Shown: piece after piece, positions 38,724 to 47,129 of the stretch
Numbering within the stretch: position 1 is the first letter of the stretch
Layout of the letters: the number at the start of each line of letters is the position of its first letter
Source: an uncultured Caryophanales bacterium
GTDB taxonomy: Bacteria; Bacillota_I; Bacilli_A; RF39; UBA660
NCBI GenBank assembly: GCA_947302515.1
Contig: CAMYVT010000006.1
Coordinates: 1 to 55,823, forward strand
Length of the DNA: 55,823 bases
Reading direction: 5' to 3'
Translations under genes and position numbers: made by a program
Notes under the pieces: model-generated
Told to the model about the DNA's origin: nothing
The model's input: only the letters and a program-made list of their open reading frames with translations
The model's database searches: none

Positions 38724-39385
38724 AGAAAACATCAGTATTTATAACTATTCTATTATTGGTTTCTATAGTAATTGGTATTAATAAAATCAATGCATCAAGT
38801 TTAGGAGATATACCTACTAAAACAGAGAATATTACTAAAAATGAAAATATTGTATTTGTTGGAGATTCTATTTTTGATTGGTTTCCTACTGACAAAATAT
38901 TTAGTGATTTACCAATAGTAAATAGTGGAATAAGTGGTAATAAGACAACAGATATTCTTAATAATATGGAAAAGAGGATATATCAATATAATCCTACTAA
39001 AGTATTTATTCAAATTGGTACAAACGATTTAGAATGGGAAGATAGTGAAGAATTAAATGAACAGGTATATGAGAATATTGTTAAAATAGCAGAAGGTGTA
39101 AAAGCAAATCGTAAGAATAGTGATATATATATTATCTCAATCTATCCTGTTAATAATAATTTATATGGAGCACATGATAGACATATTCCTGAAATAAAAT
39201 CAGTAAATTCTAAATTAAAAAAGTATTGTGCTAATACAGAAGGAATAGAATATATTGATGCATTCAAGGATTTGATTAATAGTGAAGAAATGTTTGATGA
39301 GGATTATACTGACGATGGATTACATCCTAATGGTTTAGGTTATGCTAAAATAACTGAAATTCTTATGAAATATATTTATCAATAA
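38720..39385 (+). CDS. SGNH/GDSL-family hydrolase with N-terminal anchor
   Basis: Predicted extracellular esterase or acyl-handling enzyme of 221 residues. GTG 38720 overlaps the stop of the acyltransferase fusion (GTGA), and GGGAG at 38706-38710 is 9 bases before it; longer in-frame starts would run deep into the upstream gene. A hydrophobic N-terminus (about 5-19) is a signal peptide or anchor. SGNH blocks are all present: GDSIFDW (Ser), GISGNKTTD (Gly), QIGTND (Asn) and DGLHPNGLG (Asp-His). Acyltransferase 3 proteins are often fused to SGNH domains, so the pair probably works together on glycan acylation. Last gene of the operon. Confidence 0.87.
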   Translation: MKKTSVFITILLLVSIVIGINKINASSLGDIPTKTENITKNENIVFVGDSIFDWFPTDKIFSDLPIVNSGISGNKTTDILNNMEKRIYQYNPTKVFIQIGTNDLEWEDSEELNEQVYENIVKIAEGVKANRKNSDIYIISIYPVNNNLYGAHDRHIPEIKSVNSKLKKYCANTEGIEYIDAFKDLINSEEMFDEDYTDDGLHPNGLGYAKITEILMKYIYQ

Positions 39386-39409
39386 AAGAAGTCAAAAGAC
39401 TTCTTTTTG
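39384..39409 (+). terminator. Terminator after the SGNH hydrolase gene
   Basis: 10-bp stem AAAAGAAGTC (39384-39393), loop AAAA, GACTTCTTTT (39398-39407), T-rich end. Confidence 0.87.
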
Positions 39410-39410
39410 T

Positions 39411-39439
39411 TTTACTTTATTAGCAAAAGATGCTATAAT
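39411..39439 (+). promoter_or_regulatory. Promoter of the ABC exporter operon
   Basis: TTTACT at 39411-39416, 17 bases, TATAAT at 39434-39439 with TGC before it. Confidence 0.75.
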
Positions 39440-39483
39440 ACCAATGTACATTTTATTGAGAAAGCGAAAAGAGGTATATTAGT

Positions 39484-40227
39484 GTGGAAAAAGATATAGC
39501 AATAAAAGTAACACATGTATCAAAAGACTTTAAATTATATTATGATAAAGCACATACACTAAAAGAAAAATTATTATTCTTTTCGAGAAAAAATAAAGAA
39601 AAGGATCATATCTTACATGTATTAAAAGATATTAATCTAGATATACATAAAGGTGAAAGTGTAGCTTTAATTGGTACAAATGGTAGTGGTAAGTCAACAT
39701 TATTAAAATTGATGACTAAAATTATATATCCTAATAAAGGTAGAATTACAACTAATGGTAAATTAACATCATTACTAGAATTAGGAGCAGGATTCCATGA
39801 TGATTTTACAGGAAGAGAAAATATATATTTCAATGCATCAATTTTTGGATTGACTAGAAAAGAAATAGATAAAAAGATTGATGAAATAATTGAATTCTCT
39901 GAATTAGGAGATTTTATAGATAATCCAGTAAGAACTTATTCTTCAGGAATGTATATGAGATTAGCATTCTCTGTTGCAATTAATGTTCAAGCTGAAATAT
40001 TATTGATTGATGAAATCTTAGCAGTAGGAGATAATCATTTCCAAGAAAAATGTTTTAATAAATTAATAGAATTAAAAGAATCTGGAAAGACAATAGTAAT
40101 AGTTACTCATAGTATGCAACAAGTTAAGAGATTTTGTGATAGAGCAGTATGGTTATATCAAGGTGAAGTTAAAATGGATGGAAACGTTAATGAGGTTCTT
40201 GAAGAGTATAAAAGGGTTTGTGGGTGA
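39484..40227 (+). CDS. Polysaccharide ABC exporter, ATP-binding subunit (Wzt/TagH/RgpD-like)
   Basis: Drives export of a finished lipid-linked polysaccharide. GTG 39484 is preceded by GAGG at 39471-39474; a GTG two bases earlier is out of frame. The 247 residues hold a Walker A (GTNGSGKST), a signature (YSSGM), a Walker B (ILLIDEIL) and the H-loop (VTHSM). The insert LLELGAGFHDDFTGRENI and FSRKNK...LKDINLDI are marks of the TagH/Wzt/RgpD group. It lacks the long C-terminal carbohydrate-binding domain of some Wzt proteins, so export is probably not gated by a special chain end. The permease starts 5 bases after its stop. Confidence 0.92.
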   Translation: MEKDIAIKVTHVSKDFKLYYDKAHTLKEKLLFFSRKNKEKDHILHVLKDINLDIHKGESVALIGTNGSGKSTLLKLMTKIIYPNKGRITTNGKLTSLLELGAGFHDDFTGRENIYFNASIFGLTRKEIDKKIDEIIEFSELGDFIDNPVRTYSSGMYMRLAFSVAINVQAEILLIDEILAVGDNHFQEKCFNKLIELKESGKTIVIVTHSMQQVKRFCDRAVWLYQGEVKMDGNVNEVLEEYKRVCG

Positions 40228-40232
40228 TTAAG

Positions 40233-41006
40233 ATGAACGTATTTAGAGATTTATATAATTATAGAGAACTTCTAAAAACAAATGTTAAGAAAGAAATAAG
40301 AGGTAAATACAAAGGATCATGGCTGGGAGTAATATGGACATTCCTAAATCCATTATTAATGTTAGCAGTATATGCATTTGTATTTCCTTATATTTTAAGA
40401 GTAGAAGTCGAAAACTATACCATATTTATGATAGTAGCCCTAATTCCATGGAATTTCTTTACTACAGCAGTAGTATCTGGAACAAGTTGTATTAATATTA
40501 ATGGAATGATTCTTAAGAAAGTATATTTTCCTAGAGAAATAATTCCAATCTCAGTAACTTTATCACAATGTATTAATTTCTTAATAACTAGTATTATTAT
40601 GTTTATATTTATTCTAGTAAGTGGAGTTGGATTTTCAATTCATTTAGCATTTTTCCCAGTATTAGTATTAATTCAGTTTATATTAATTTTAGGAATTAAT
40701 TTCATACTTTCTAGTATTACAGTATTTGTAAATGATGTTGCTCATTTTGTTCAAGTTGGTATGACATTAGGTTTTTATGCAACACCAATTGTATATTTAT
40801 CATCAATGTTACCAGATCAATTTCAATGGGCAATGAGAGCTAATCCTATGGCAGTATTAGTAGAAGCTTATAGATCAGTACTTTATTATCATGAAATGCC
40901 AAATATGAAATGGTTAATAATCTGGACAATTATAAGTTTTGCATTACTAATATTAGGGTATATGTTATTTAAGAGATTAGAAAAAACATTCGTTGAAGAA
41001 TTATAA
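40233..41006 (+). CDS. Polysaccharide ABC exporter, permease subunit (Wzm/TagG/RgpC-like)
   Basis: Membrane half of the exporter. ATG 40233 is chosen because GGTGAT (40223-40228) precedes it at the usual distance. The family motif KKEIRGKYKGSWLGVIWTFLNPL at the N-terminus marks an ABC-2 type polysaccharide permease, here given by its first part KKEIRGKYKGSWLG; six hydrophobic segments follow, with GFYATPIVYLSSMLP and RANPMAVLVEAYRSVLYY near the end. 257 residues, normal size. With its ATPase it forms a two-gene operon closed by a strong terminator. The pair implies that the main polymer is completed inside and then exported. Confidence 0.92.
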   Translation: MNVFRDLYNYRELLKTNVKKEIRGKYKGSWLGVIWTFLNPLLMLAVYAFVFPYILRVEVENYTIFMIVALIPWNFFTTAVVSGTSCININGMILKKVYFPREIIPISVTLSQCINFLITSIIMFIFILVSGVGFSIHLAFFPVLVLIQFILILGINFILSSITVFVNDVAHFVQVGMTLGFYATPIVYLSSMLPDQFQWAMRANPMAVLVEAYRSVLYYHEMPNMKWLIIWTIISFALLILGYMLFKRLEKTFVEEL

Positions 41007-41037
41007 AAAGTTAACAATAATTTGTTAACTTTTTTTA
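41005..41037 (+). terminator. Terminator after the ABC exporter operon
   Basis: 13-bp perfect stem AAAAAGTTAACAA (41005-41017), loop TAAT, TTGTTAACTTTTT (41022-41034), then T. Confidence 0.9.
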
Positions 41038-41081
41038 TTAGAAAATACTTATAAAAAAAAGAAAAAATAGCTTTCATATGT

Positions 41082-41110
41082 TTTACAAAAAATATAGTGT
41101 ATGCTATAAT
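41082..41110 (+). promoter_or_regulatory. Promoter of the UDP-amino-sugar operon
   Basis: TTTACA at 41082-41087, 17 bases, TATAAT at 41105-41110 with TGC before it; the best -35/-10 pair in the window. A leader of about 55 bases precedes the GTG start; I see no clear hairpin in it. Confidence 0.82.
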
Positions 41111-41169
41111 GAAATGGAATATTAGCAATACGATTTTAGGCTGATAGAAGAAAGAAATGAGGTAATAAA

Positions 41170-42189
41170 GTGGAAAAACAAGATATGTTTAAAGACAAAG
41201 TATTATTAATTACAGGAGGAACAGGATCATTCGGAAACAAAGTCTTAGAAATGTTCCTAGATTCTAGTTTAAAAGAAATTCGTATTTTCTCAAGAGACGA
41301 GAAAAAACAAGATGACATGAGAAAAAAATATAATAATCCAAAACTAAAATTCTATATTGGAGATGTTCGCGATGTTAACACATTAGAAAATGTTATGCCT
41401 GGTGTAGACTATATCTTCCATGCTGCAGCATTAAAACAAGTTCCATCATGTGAATTCTTCCCAATTGAAGCAGCAAAGACAAATGTATTTGGATCATATA
41501 ATATGTTAGAGTGTGCTACTCGTCATGGAGTTAAAAAAATTGTTTGCTTATCAACAGATAAAGCAGCTTATCCAATTAATGCAATGGGAATGAGTAAAGC
41601 ATTAATGGAAAAAATTATTATTGCCAAAGCAAGAATGCTAGGAGATAATGCTAAAACAACTATCTGTTTAACAAGATATGGAAATGTTATGGGTTCTCGT
41701 GGATCAGTTATTCCACTTTTCTATAAATTGATAAGAGAAGGAAAACCAATTACAGTAACAGATCCAGAAATGACTCGTTACATGATGACTCTAGAGCAAG
41801 CAGTAAAATTAGTTATGTTTGCATTTGAACATGGAGAACAAGGAGACTTATTCGTACAAAAAGCTCCAGGAGCAACAATTGATACATTAGCAAAAGCAGT
41901 TAAGAAATTAAAAAATAGTGAAGATACAGAAGTTAAGATTATTGGAACACGTCATGGAGAAAAAGATCATGAAGTATTAGTAACAAGAGAAGAAATGACA
42001 AAAGCAGAAGACATGGGAGATTACTTCAGAATCCCAATGGATAATAGAGACCTTAACTATGATAAGTTCTATCCAGAAGGAGATGGAACAGTAAGAAAAG
42101 TTGAATCTTACACATCTAACAATACTCGTCAATTAGATGTTGATGGAATGGTAGAGTTATTAAAAGAAATGGGAGAAATTGAAGAATGA
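41170..42189 (+). CDS. UDP-GlcNAc inverting 4,6-dehydratase/5-epimerase (CapE/WbjB/FnlA-like)
   Basis: First step from UDP-GlcNAc to UDP-2-acetamido-2,6-dideoxy-L-hexoses. GTG 41170 follows GAGG (41159-41162); an internal ATG at 41185 has no good ribosome site. 339 residues, extended SDR fold. NAD(P)-binding motif TGGTGSFG (15-22). The usual SDR Tyr-x3-Lys is Met139-x3-Lys143 (STDKAAYPINAMGMSKALME), the SMK triad described for WbjB-type dehydratases. Later segments TRYGNVMGSRGSVIPLF and PEMTRYMMTLEQAV match the CapE group. It leads a three-gene operon with overlapping starts (ATGA). Highly confident on class; the final sugar depends on the next two genes. Confidence 0.92.
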   Translation: MEKQDMFKDKVLLITGGTGSFGNKVLEMFLDSSLKEIRIFSRDEKKQDDMRKKYNNPKLKFYIGDVRDVNTLENVMPGVDYIFHAAALKQVPSCEFFPIEAAKTNVFGSYNMLECATRHGVKKIVCLSTDKAAYPINAMGMSKALMEKIIIAKARMLGDNAKTTICLTRYGNVMGSRGSVIPLFYKLIREGKPITVTDPEMTRYMMTLEQAVKLVMFAFEHGEQGDLFVQKAPGATIDTLAKAVKKLKNSEDTEVKIIGTRHGEKDHEVLVTREEMTKAEDMGDYFRIPMDNRDLNYDKFYPEGDGTVRKVESYTSNNTRQLDVDGMVELLKEMGEIEE

Positions 42190-43043
42190 GAGTTTTAGTT
42201 CTAGGAAAAACTGGAATGCTTGGACATGTAGTATGTACTTATCTAGAAGAACAGGGATATGATGTAATAGGTACAGCAAGAAAAGATGAAAAGTATTCTT
42301 ATGATGCTAATAGTAATCTAGAAGGAATAAAAACTATCATTGAAGATACTAAACCAGAAGTAGTAGTTAATTGTATTGGGGTATTAAATCAAGTATGTGA
42401 AGATAATAAACCAATGGCAGTAAGATTAAACAGTTTATTACCTCATTACTTAGATTCTATATCAGAAGAGTATAATTTTCATTTTATTCATGTAAGTACA
42501 GACTGTGTTTATGAAGGGACTAAGGGTAAATATGATGAAACATCTTTTCCAGATGCAAGAAGTTTCTATGGTAGAAGTAAAGCATTAGGAGAGGTTAAAA
42601 ATGATAGAAGTGTTACTCTTAGAACTTCAATAGTAGGACCTGATAGTAATCCTAAAGGTATAGGATTATTCCAATGGTTTATGAAACAAGAAAATGAAGT
42701 TGGAGGATACTCTAAAGTTATTTGGACAGGAGTTACTACTATAGAATTAGCAAAACAAATAGATGTTGCTATTAAAAATCATTTAACAGGACTACAACAT
42801 GTAGTAAATAATGATTTTATTCCTAAGAAAGATTTACTTGAATTATTTAAAAAGTATTTTGATAAAGATATAGAAATAAAAGAAAATGATCAAATTGTAA
42901 GTGAAAAGACATTAATAAGAACAGATTTATCTTATGACTTTGATATACCATCATATGATGAAATGGTAAAAGAAATGAGACAGTGGGTTGATAATCATCA
43001 AGAATTATATCCAAACATAGAATGTGGGAGGAAAGTAAAATGA
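42186..43043 (+). CDS. RmlD-like nucleotide-sugar 4-ketoreductase (WbvR-like)
   Basis: SDR enzyme of 285 residues, expected to reduce the 4-keto group of the CapE-type product. Motifs: LGKTGMLGHVV (nucleotide binding), VVNCIGVLNQ, STDCVYEGTKG and Tyr-x3-Lys in FYGRSKALGE. It is RmlD-like along its length and ends at the SDR fold. It lacks the C-terminal cupin domain of CapF/WbjC, the UDP-L-FucNAc pathway enzyme of about 370 residues. In the known UDP-L-QuiNAc pathway (WbvB-WbvR-WbvD) this step is done by an RmlD homologue, so the gene points to L-RhaNAc as intermediate and L-QuiNAc as product. ATG overlaps the previous stop. Confidence 0.88.
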   Translation: MRVLVLGKTGMLGHVVCTYLEEQGYDVIGTARKDEKYSYDANSNLEGIKTIIEDTKPEVVVNCIGVLNQVCEDNKPMAVRLNSLLPHYLDSISEEYNFHFIHVSTDCVYEGTKGKYDETSFPDARSFYGRSKALGEVKNDRSVTLRTSIVGPDSNPKGIGLFQWFMKQENEVGGYSKVIWTGVTTIELAKQIDVAIKNHLTGLQHVVNNDFIPKKDLLELFKKYFDKDIEIKENDQIVSEKTLIRTDLSYDFDIPSYDEMVKEMRQWVDNHQELYPNIECGRKVK

Positions 43044-44149
43044 AAGTAATGACTATAGTTGGTACTAGACCTGAAATTATAAAATTATCAAGTACTCTAA
43101 AGGAACTTGATAAATATACTGAACATATTTTAGTTCATACTGGACAAAATTATGATTATGAACTAAATGAAGTGTTCTTTAAAGATTTAGGATTACGTGC
43201 ACCAGATGTATATATGGATGCTGCAGGAGAAAATGCTGCAGAAACAATTGGTAATGTAATAATTAAATCAGATGAATTAATTAAAAAATATAAACCAGAT
43301 GCAATTCTTCTATATGGAGATACTAATTCATGTTTATCAGTAATATCTGCTAAAAGAAATAAAGTACCAGTATTCCATATGGAAGCAGGTAATAGATGTT
43401 TTGATGAAAGAGTTCCAGAAGAAATTAATAGAAAGATTGTAGACCACTTAAGTGATATTAATATGACTTTAACAGAACATGCTAGAAGATACTTAATAGC
43501 AGAAGGAATTAGACCAGAAACTGTTATTAAAACAGGTTCTAGTATGAAAGAAGTATTAAATGAAAAAGCTGAAGATATTAAAAATAGTGATGTTTTAGAA
43601 AGATTAGGAGTCGAAAAAGGTAAATACTTTGTACTAAGTATGCATAGAGAAGAAAATGTTGATAATCCAAAGAACTTTGAATCTCTAATTAATGCCATAA
43701 ACAAAGTAGCAGAAACATATAAAATGCCTATTATCTTTAGTGCTCATCCTAGAACAAGAAAAAAAATAGAATCTGGTAATTACAAATTTAATGATCTAGT
43801 TAATTATATGAAACCATTAGGTTTTAATGATTATAATTGTCTACAACAAAATGCTTTCTGCGTAATATCAGACAGTGGAACTATTACTGAAGAATCATCA
43901 ATTATGGGATTCCCTGCTATTACAGTAAGACAAGCCCATGAAAGACCAGAAGGAATGGATGAAGGAACACTTATTATGAGTGGTGTAGATGCTGATGATA
44001 TAATTGATTCAATAAAAGTAGTTACTTCTCAAGAAACAAAGCCAAAAATAGTAAGTGATTATGATGTTGAACATGTCGGTGCAAAAGTAGTAAAAATTAT
44101 TATGAGTTACACTGGTTATGTTAATAGAACAGTATGGAGAAAATATTAA
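43040..44149 (+). CDS. UDP-N-acetyl-hexosamine 2-epimerase of the FnlC/CapG/WbvD type
   Basis: Last step of the operon: non-hydrolysing 2-epimerisation of the UDP-2-acetamido-2,6-dideoxy-L-hexose. ATG 43040 overlaps the upstream stop (ATGA) and GGAGG (43027-43031) is 8 bases before it. 369 residues, GT-B-like WecB fold: VGTRPEIIK, GDTNSCLS, the active-site region HMEAGNRCFDERVPEEINR, SMHREEN, and SDSGTITEESS. The HMEAGNRCFD form, rather than HVEAGLR of WecB/MnaA, fits the CapG/FnlC/WbvD subgroup acting on L-sugars. Ends with a strong terminator. Confidence 0.92.
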   Translation: MKVMTIVGTRPEIIKLSSTLKELDKYTEHILVHTGQNYDYELNEVFFKDLGLRAPDVYMDAAGENAAETIGNVIIKSDELIKKYKPDAILLYGDTNSCLSVISAKRNKVPVFHMEAGNRCFDERVPEEINRKIVDHLSDINMTLTEHARRYLIAEGIRPETVIKTGSSMKEVLNEKAEDIKNSDVLERLGVEKGKYFVLSMHREENVDNPKNFESLINAINKVAETYKMPIIFSAHPRTRKKIESGNYKFNDLVNYMKPLGFNDYNCLQQNAFCVISDSGTITEESSIMGFPAITVRQAHERPEGMDEGTLIMSGVDADDIIDSIKVVTSQETKPKIVSDYDVEHVGAKVVKIIMSYTGYVNRTVWRKY

Positions 44150-44161
44150 TAAAATATTATT

Positions 44162-44196
44162 AAATAGCAATATTGAAAAATATTGCTATTTTCTTT
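44162..44196 (+). terminator. Terminator of the UDP-amino-sugar operon
   Basis: 13-bp perfect stem AAATAGCAATATT (44162-44174), GAAA tetraloop, AATATTGCTATTT (44179-44191), T-rich end. Confidence 0.9.
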
Positions 44197-44222
44197 GTAT
44201 GACAACATTATTGTGTTATAAT
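44195..44222 (+). promoter_or_regulatory. Promoter of the 44284-50967 operon
   Basis: TATAAT at 44217-44222 with TGT before it (extended -10); only a weak TTGTAT at 44195-44200, 16 bases upstream. Confidence 0.6.
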
Positions 44223-44283
44223 AATTTTAGAGTTAAAGGGTAAAATGGGGTGTAGGAATTATTATATTCAGGTGGTGAATGAA

Positions 44284-47106
44284 ATGCCTCAAAGCAATAT
44301 TCTATTATTAACAGATGTCTTCCCTTGTAAAAAATATTCAGGAAGTATTTTAAGTGAGCAATTATCACAATTCTTATTAGATGATAATTATTCTTTATAC
44401 TGTGTTTGTATAAAGAATAAAGTACTTAAATTTGATTATGTAGATGATGAATTAACTACAAAGGTAACAACACTATTTTTAGACAAACCATATGAAAGTA
44501 AAGATAATGATAAGACATTTGATAAAGAAATAGAAATTATTATTAAGAAAACAATAAAATTTATTGATGATAATAATATAGATATCGTATGGTGCCCAGT
44601 ACAGGGAGAAACACTATTACGAGTTTTAAGCGCGGTTCAAAAAGAAAGATCATATTTAAGAGTTGTTCCACAGGTATGGGATCCAATTAAATGGGTATTT
44701 CATGATTTAAGTTATACAAAAGAAAAAACAAGTGAACTTGTTAAAATATTCGATAATGTATTAAAAAAGAGTGATGCTATTTTGACAGCATCAGATGCTA
44801 TGAGTGAAGCATATGAAAAAAAATATAAAGTTAAATGTAGACCAGCATATTTAGCATTTGATATTGATGAAGAATATAATATTGAAAAAACATCAGACTT
44901 TGTAATATTAATGGCTGGTCAACCATATGCATCTCTAGGAATAGATGCTCTATTAGATGCAATGGATTCAATTAATTGGAAGTATAAAAATAAAAAAATC
45001 ATATTTAGAGTTTTTGGTAATCCAATGTATTGTCCATTTAAAGACGATCCGAGAGTAGATTTTAGAGGTTTTGTTTCACAAGATATTTTAATTGAAGAAC
45101 AAAAGAAAGCTGATTTATTATATTGTTCATACTTCTTTGACAAACATCCAGTATTTAAAGAAGTATCTCAATTATCATATCCTAGTAAAGTAACATCATA
45201 TATACCATCAGGAGTACCAATAATAATACATTCTTTTGATGATACATCTATTTATAAACATGTAGAAAAATATAATGCAGGTTATTTATTAAATAGTGTA
45301 GATAAAAAGGATATTATAAAAACAATAAAAGAAGCAATAGATAATCAAGGTACAGTAAAAGAAAAGAAATTAGTAAAAAATGCTTATAAATTATTTAAAG
45401 AAACATTTGGAATAGAAAAGAATAAAAAAGATTTTTTTGAAGTGTTGGATTTACCATATAAGAAAACTAATAAAAAAAGACTATTAGAAATTAATTATAT
45501 TGATTTACCTGGAAAAAGATTTAATGGTTATGACATCATGGAAGAATTAAATAAGAAAAAAGATTTCTTAGTAAATCAATTAGTAACACATAAACAAAGT
45601 GATAATAAAAATGTTATTAAACTATATAATGATCGAGAGCAACAATTAGAATATGCATTACTAGAATTTGAAGATAAATATTTATCGGTTCATAATTGTT
45701 TATCTAATTCATCTCCTCATATCTTATCAAGTGAAACATTTAAGAAAAGTGATATAGTACATATTCATATGATTCATAATTTAAAAATGTCTCTTATTAG
45801 TTTGATTGATATATGTAATAGAAAACCTACAGTTATTTCTATTCATGATCCATGGACTTTTACAGGCAGATGTGTTCATTATGGTGAATGTGATAAGTAT
45901 TTAAGTGGCTGTGATAAATGTCGTAATTTAGATACATTATTCCCACTAAGAAAAGATAATTGTAGTGAATTATGGAAAATAAAGAAATATGTATACAAAC
46001 ATTTAGATGTAGATTATGTAGTATCATCAAAATATATGTATGATTTATTTAATAAAAGTCCACTTACTAAAGGTAATAGAGTACATCTAATACCATTTGG
46101 AATTGATATAGATTATTTTTCTAGTGGTATAACTCAAGAAATAGCTAGAAAAAGATATAATATACCAAAAGATAATATAGTAATATTTCATAGAGCTCAA
46201 AAAGAATTTAAAGGTACTAATTACTTAGTAGAAGCATTAAAAATGCTTAAAACAGATAAAAATATAACAATAATTACTTGTAGTGAAAAAGGATTATTAT
46301 TTGAAATAGAATATGATTATCAAGTAATAGAATTAGGTAATATAGATAGTGAAGAATTAAGGTATGCATATAATGCTTGTGATATCTTTTTAATGCCATC
46401 TATTGGAGAAAGTTTTGGTCTGATGGCAATAGAAGCTATGTCATGTTCTAAACCTATTATTGTATTTAATAATACTGCTCTTCCTTCAGTAACCTTTGCT
46501 CCAGATTGTGGTATAGCAGTAGAAAATAAGAATTCTACAAAACTAATGGAAGCTATAAAATTATTAGTAGAAGATGATGAAGAAAGGTTAAGAAGAGGAA
46601 AACTATCACGAAAAGTAGTTAAAGAGAACTATGATGTAAATATCTATAATAAAAAGATGGAAGAATTATATAAAGAAGTATTAAGTAGAAAACATGATTA
46701 TTCAAAGATATCTGTTTTAAATAGTAAAATAGAAAATAATAATAATGTTAAATATATGAAATATATGCTTAATAGTTTAACTAAACAATTATTTGATAAA
46801 GAGTCATTAGAATATAATAATTTAATTTATTCAAAAGAAGAAATAAAGAATCCTCGATGGAGAAAAATAGAATATAGTGATATATCAGTTCAATTATTAT
46901 TAAACAATTATAATAATAAGATTGCTGAGTACGGTCATGATTTTGCTCCAAAAGAGAGTAATTATAGTTATCTAGATAAATTTAAATTATATAGAATGAC
47001 AAAAAGATTTATATATTTAATACTCCATGATAGACACTTACTAGTATTAACAATAAAAAGAAAATTTAATACATTAACAAGAATTATTTTAAGAAAAAAT
47101 AAATAA
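44284..47106 (+). CDS. Tandem GT4-type glycosyltransferase (two GT-B domains)
   Basis: 940 residues. ATG 44284 is preferred over ATG 44245 because AGGTGGTGA (44270-44278) lies in between, at the usual distance. The first GT-B unit (about 1-400) has SNILLLTDVFPCKKYSGSIL, VVPQVWDPIKWV and a donor half with VILMAGQPYASLGIDALLDA; its late motif is less canonical. The second (about 405-800) has YIDLPGKRFNGYDIMEEL, ISIHDPWTFTGRC with a cysteine cluster (C..YGEC..YLSGCDKC), HRAQKEFKGTNYLVEAL and a clear EX7E motif (ESFGLMAIE). A basic tail of 140 residues follows. It probably adds two successive sugars. First gene of a three-gene operon. Confidence 0.85.
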   Translation: MPQSNILLLTDVFPCKKYSGSILSEQLSQFLLDDNYSLYCVCIKNKVLKFDYVDDELTTKVTTLFLDKPYESKDNDKTFDKEIEIIIKKTIKFIDDNNIDIVWCPVQGETLLRVLSAVQKERSYLRVVPQVWDPIKWVFHDLSYTKEKTSELVKIFDNVLKKSDAILTASDAMSEAYEKKYKVKCRPAYLAFDIDEEYNIEKTSDFVILMAGQPYASLGIDALLDAMDSINWKYKNKKIIFRVFGNPMYCPFKDDPRVDFRGFVSQDILIEEQKKADLLYCSYFFDKHPVFKEVSQLSYPSKVTSYIPSGVPIIIHSFDDTSIYKHVEKYNAGYLLNSVDKKDIIKTIKEAIDNQGTVKEKKLVKNAYKLFKETFGIEKNKKDFFEVLDLPYKKTNKKRLLEINYIDLPGKRFNGYDIMEELNKKKDFLVNQLVTHKQSDNKNVIKLYNDREQQLEYALLEFEDKYLSVHNCLSNSSPHILSSETFKKSDIVHIHMIHNLKMSLISLIDICNRKPTVISIHDPWTFTGRCVHYGECDKYLSGCDKCRNLDTLFPLRKDNCSELWKIKKYVYKHLDVDYVVSSKYMYDLFNKSPLTKGNRVHLIPFGIDIDYFSSGITQEIARKRYNIPKDNIVIFHRAQKEFKGTNYLVEALKMLKTDKNITIITCSEKGLLFEIEYDYQVIELGNIDSEELRYAYNACDIFLMPSIGESFGLMAIEAMSCSKPIIVFNNTALPSVTFAPDCGIAVENKNSTKLMEAIKLLVEDDEERLRRGKLSRKVVKENYDVNIYNKKMEELYKEVLSRKHDYSKISVLNSKIENNNNVKYMKYMLNSLTKQLFDKESLEYNNLIYSKEEIKNPRWRKIEYSDISVQLLLNNYNNKIAEYGHDFAPKESNYSYLDKFKLYRMTKRFIYLILHDRHLLVLTIKRKFNTLTRIILRKNK

Positions 47107-47129
47107 TATTCTTTTAATCAGGAGGGTTT

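Noticed and set aside
29048..39385. Large membrane genes as assembly-fused neighbours
   Set aside because: Each is a single open frame with continuous codon usage and no internal ribosome site or stop at the domain joints, though strains should be compared.
41111..41169. Riboswitch or T-box leader before the dehydratase gene
   Set aside because: The leader is only about 55 bases and shows no clear hairpin or terminator.
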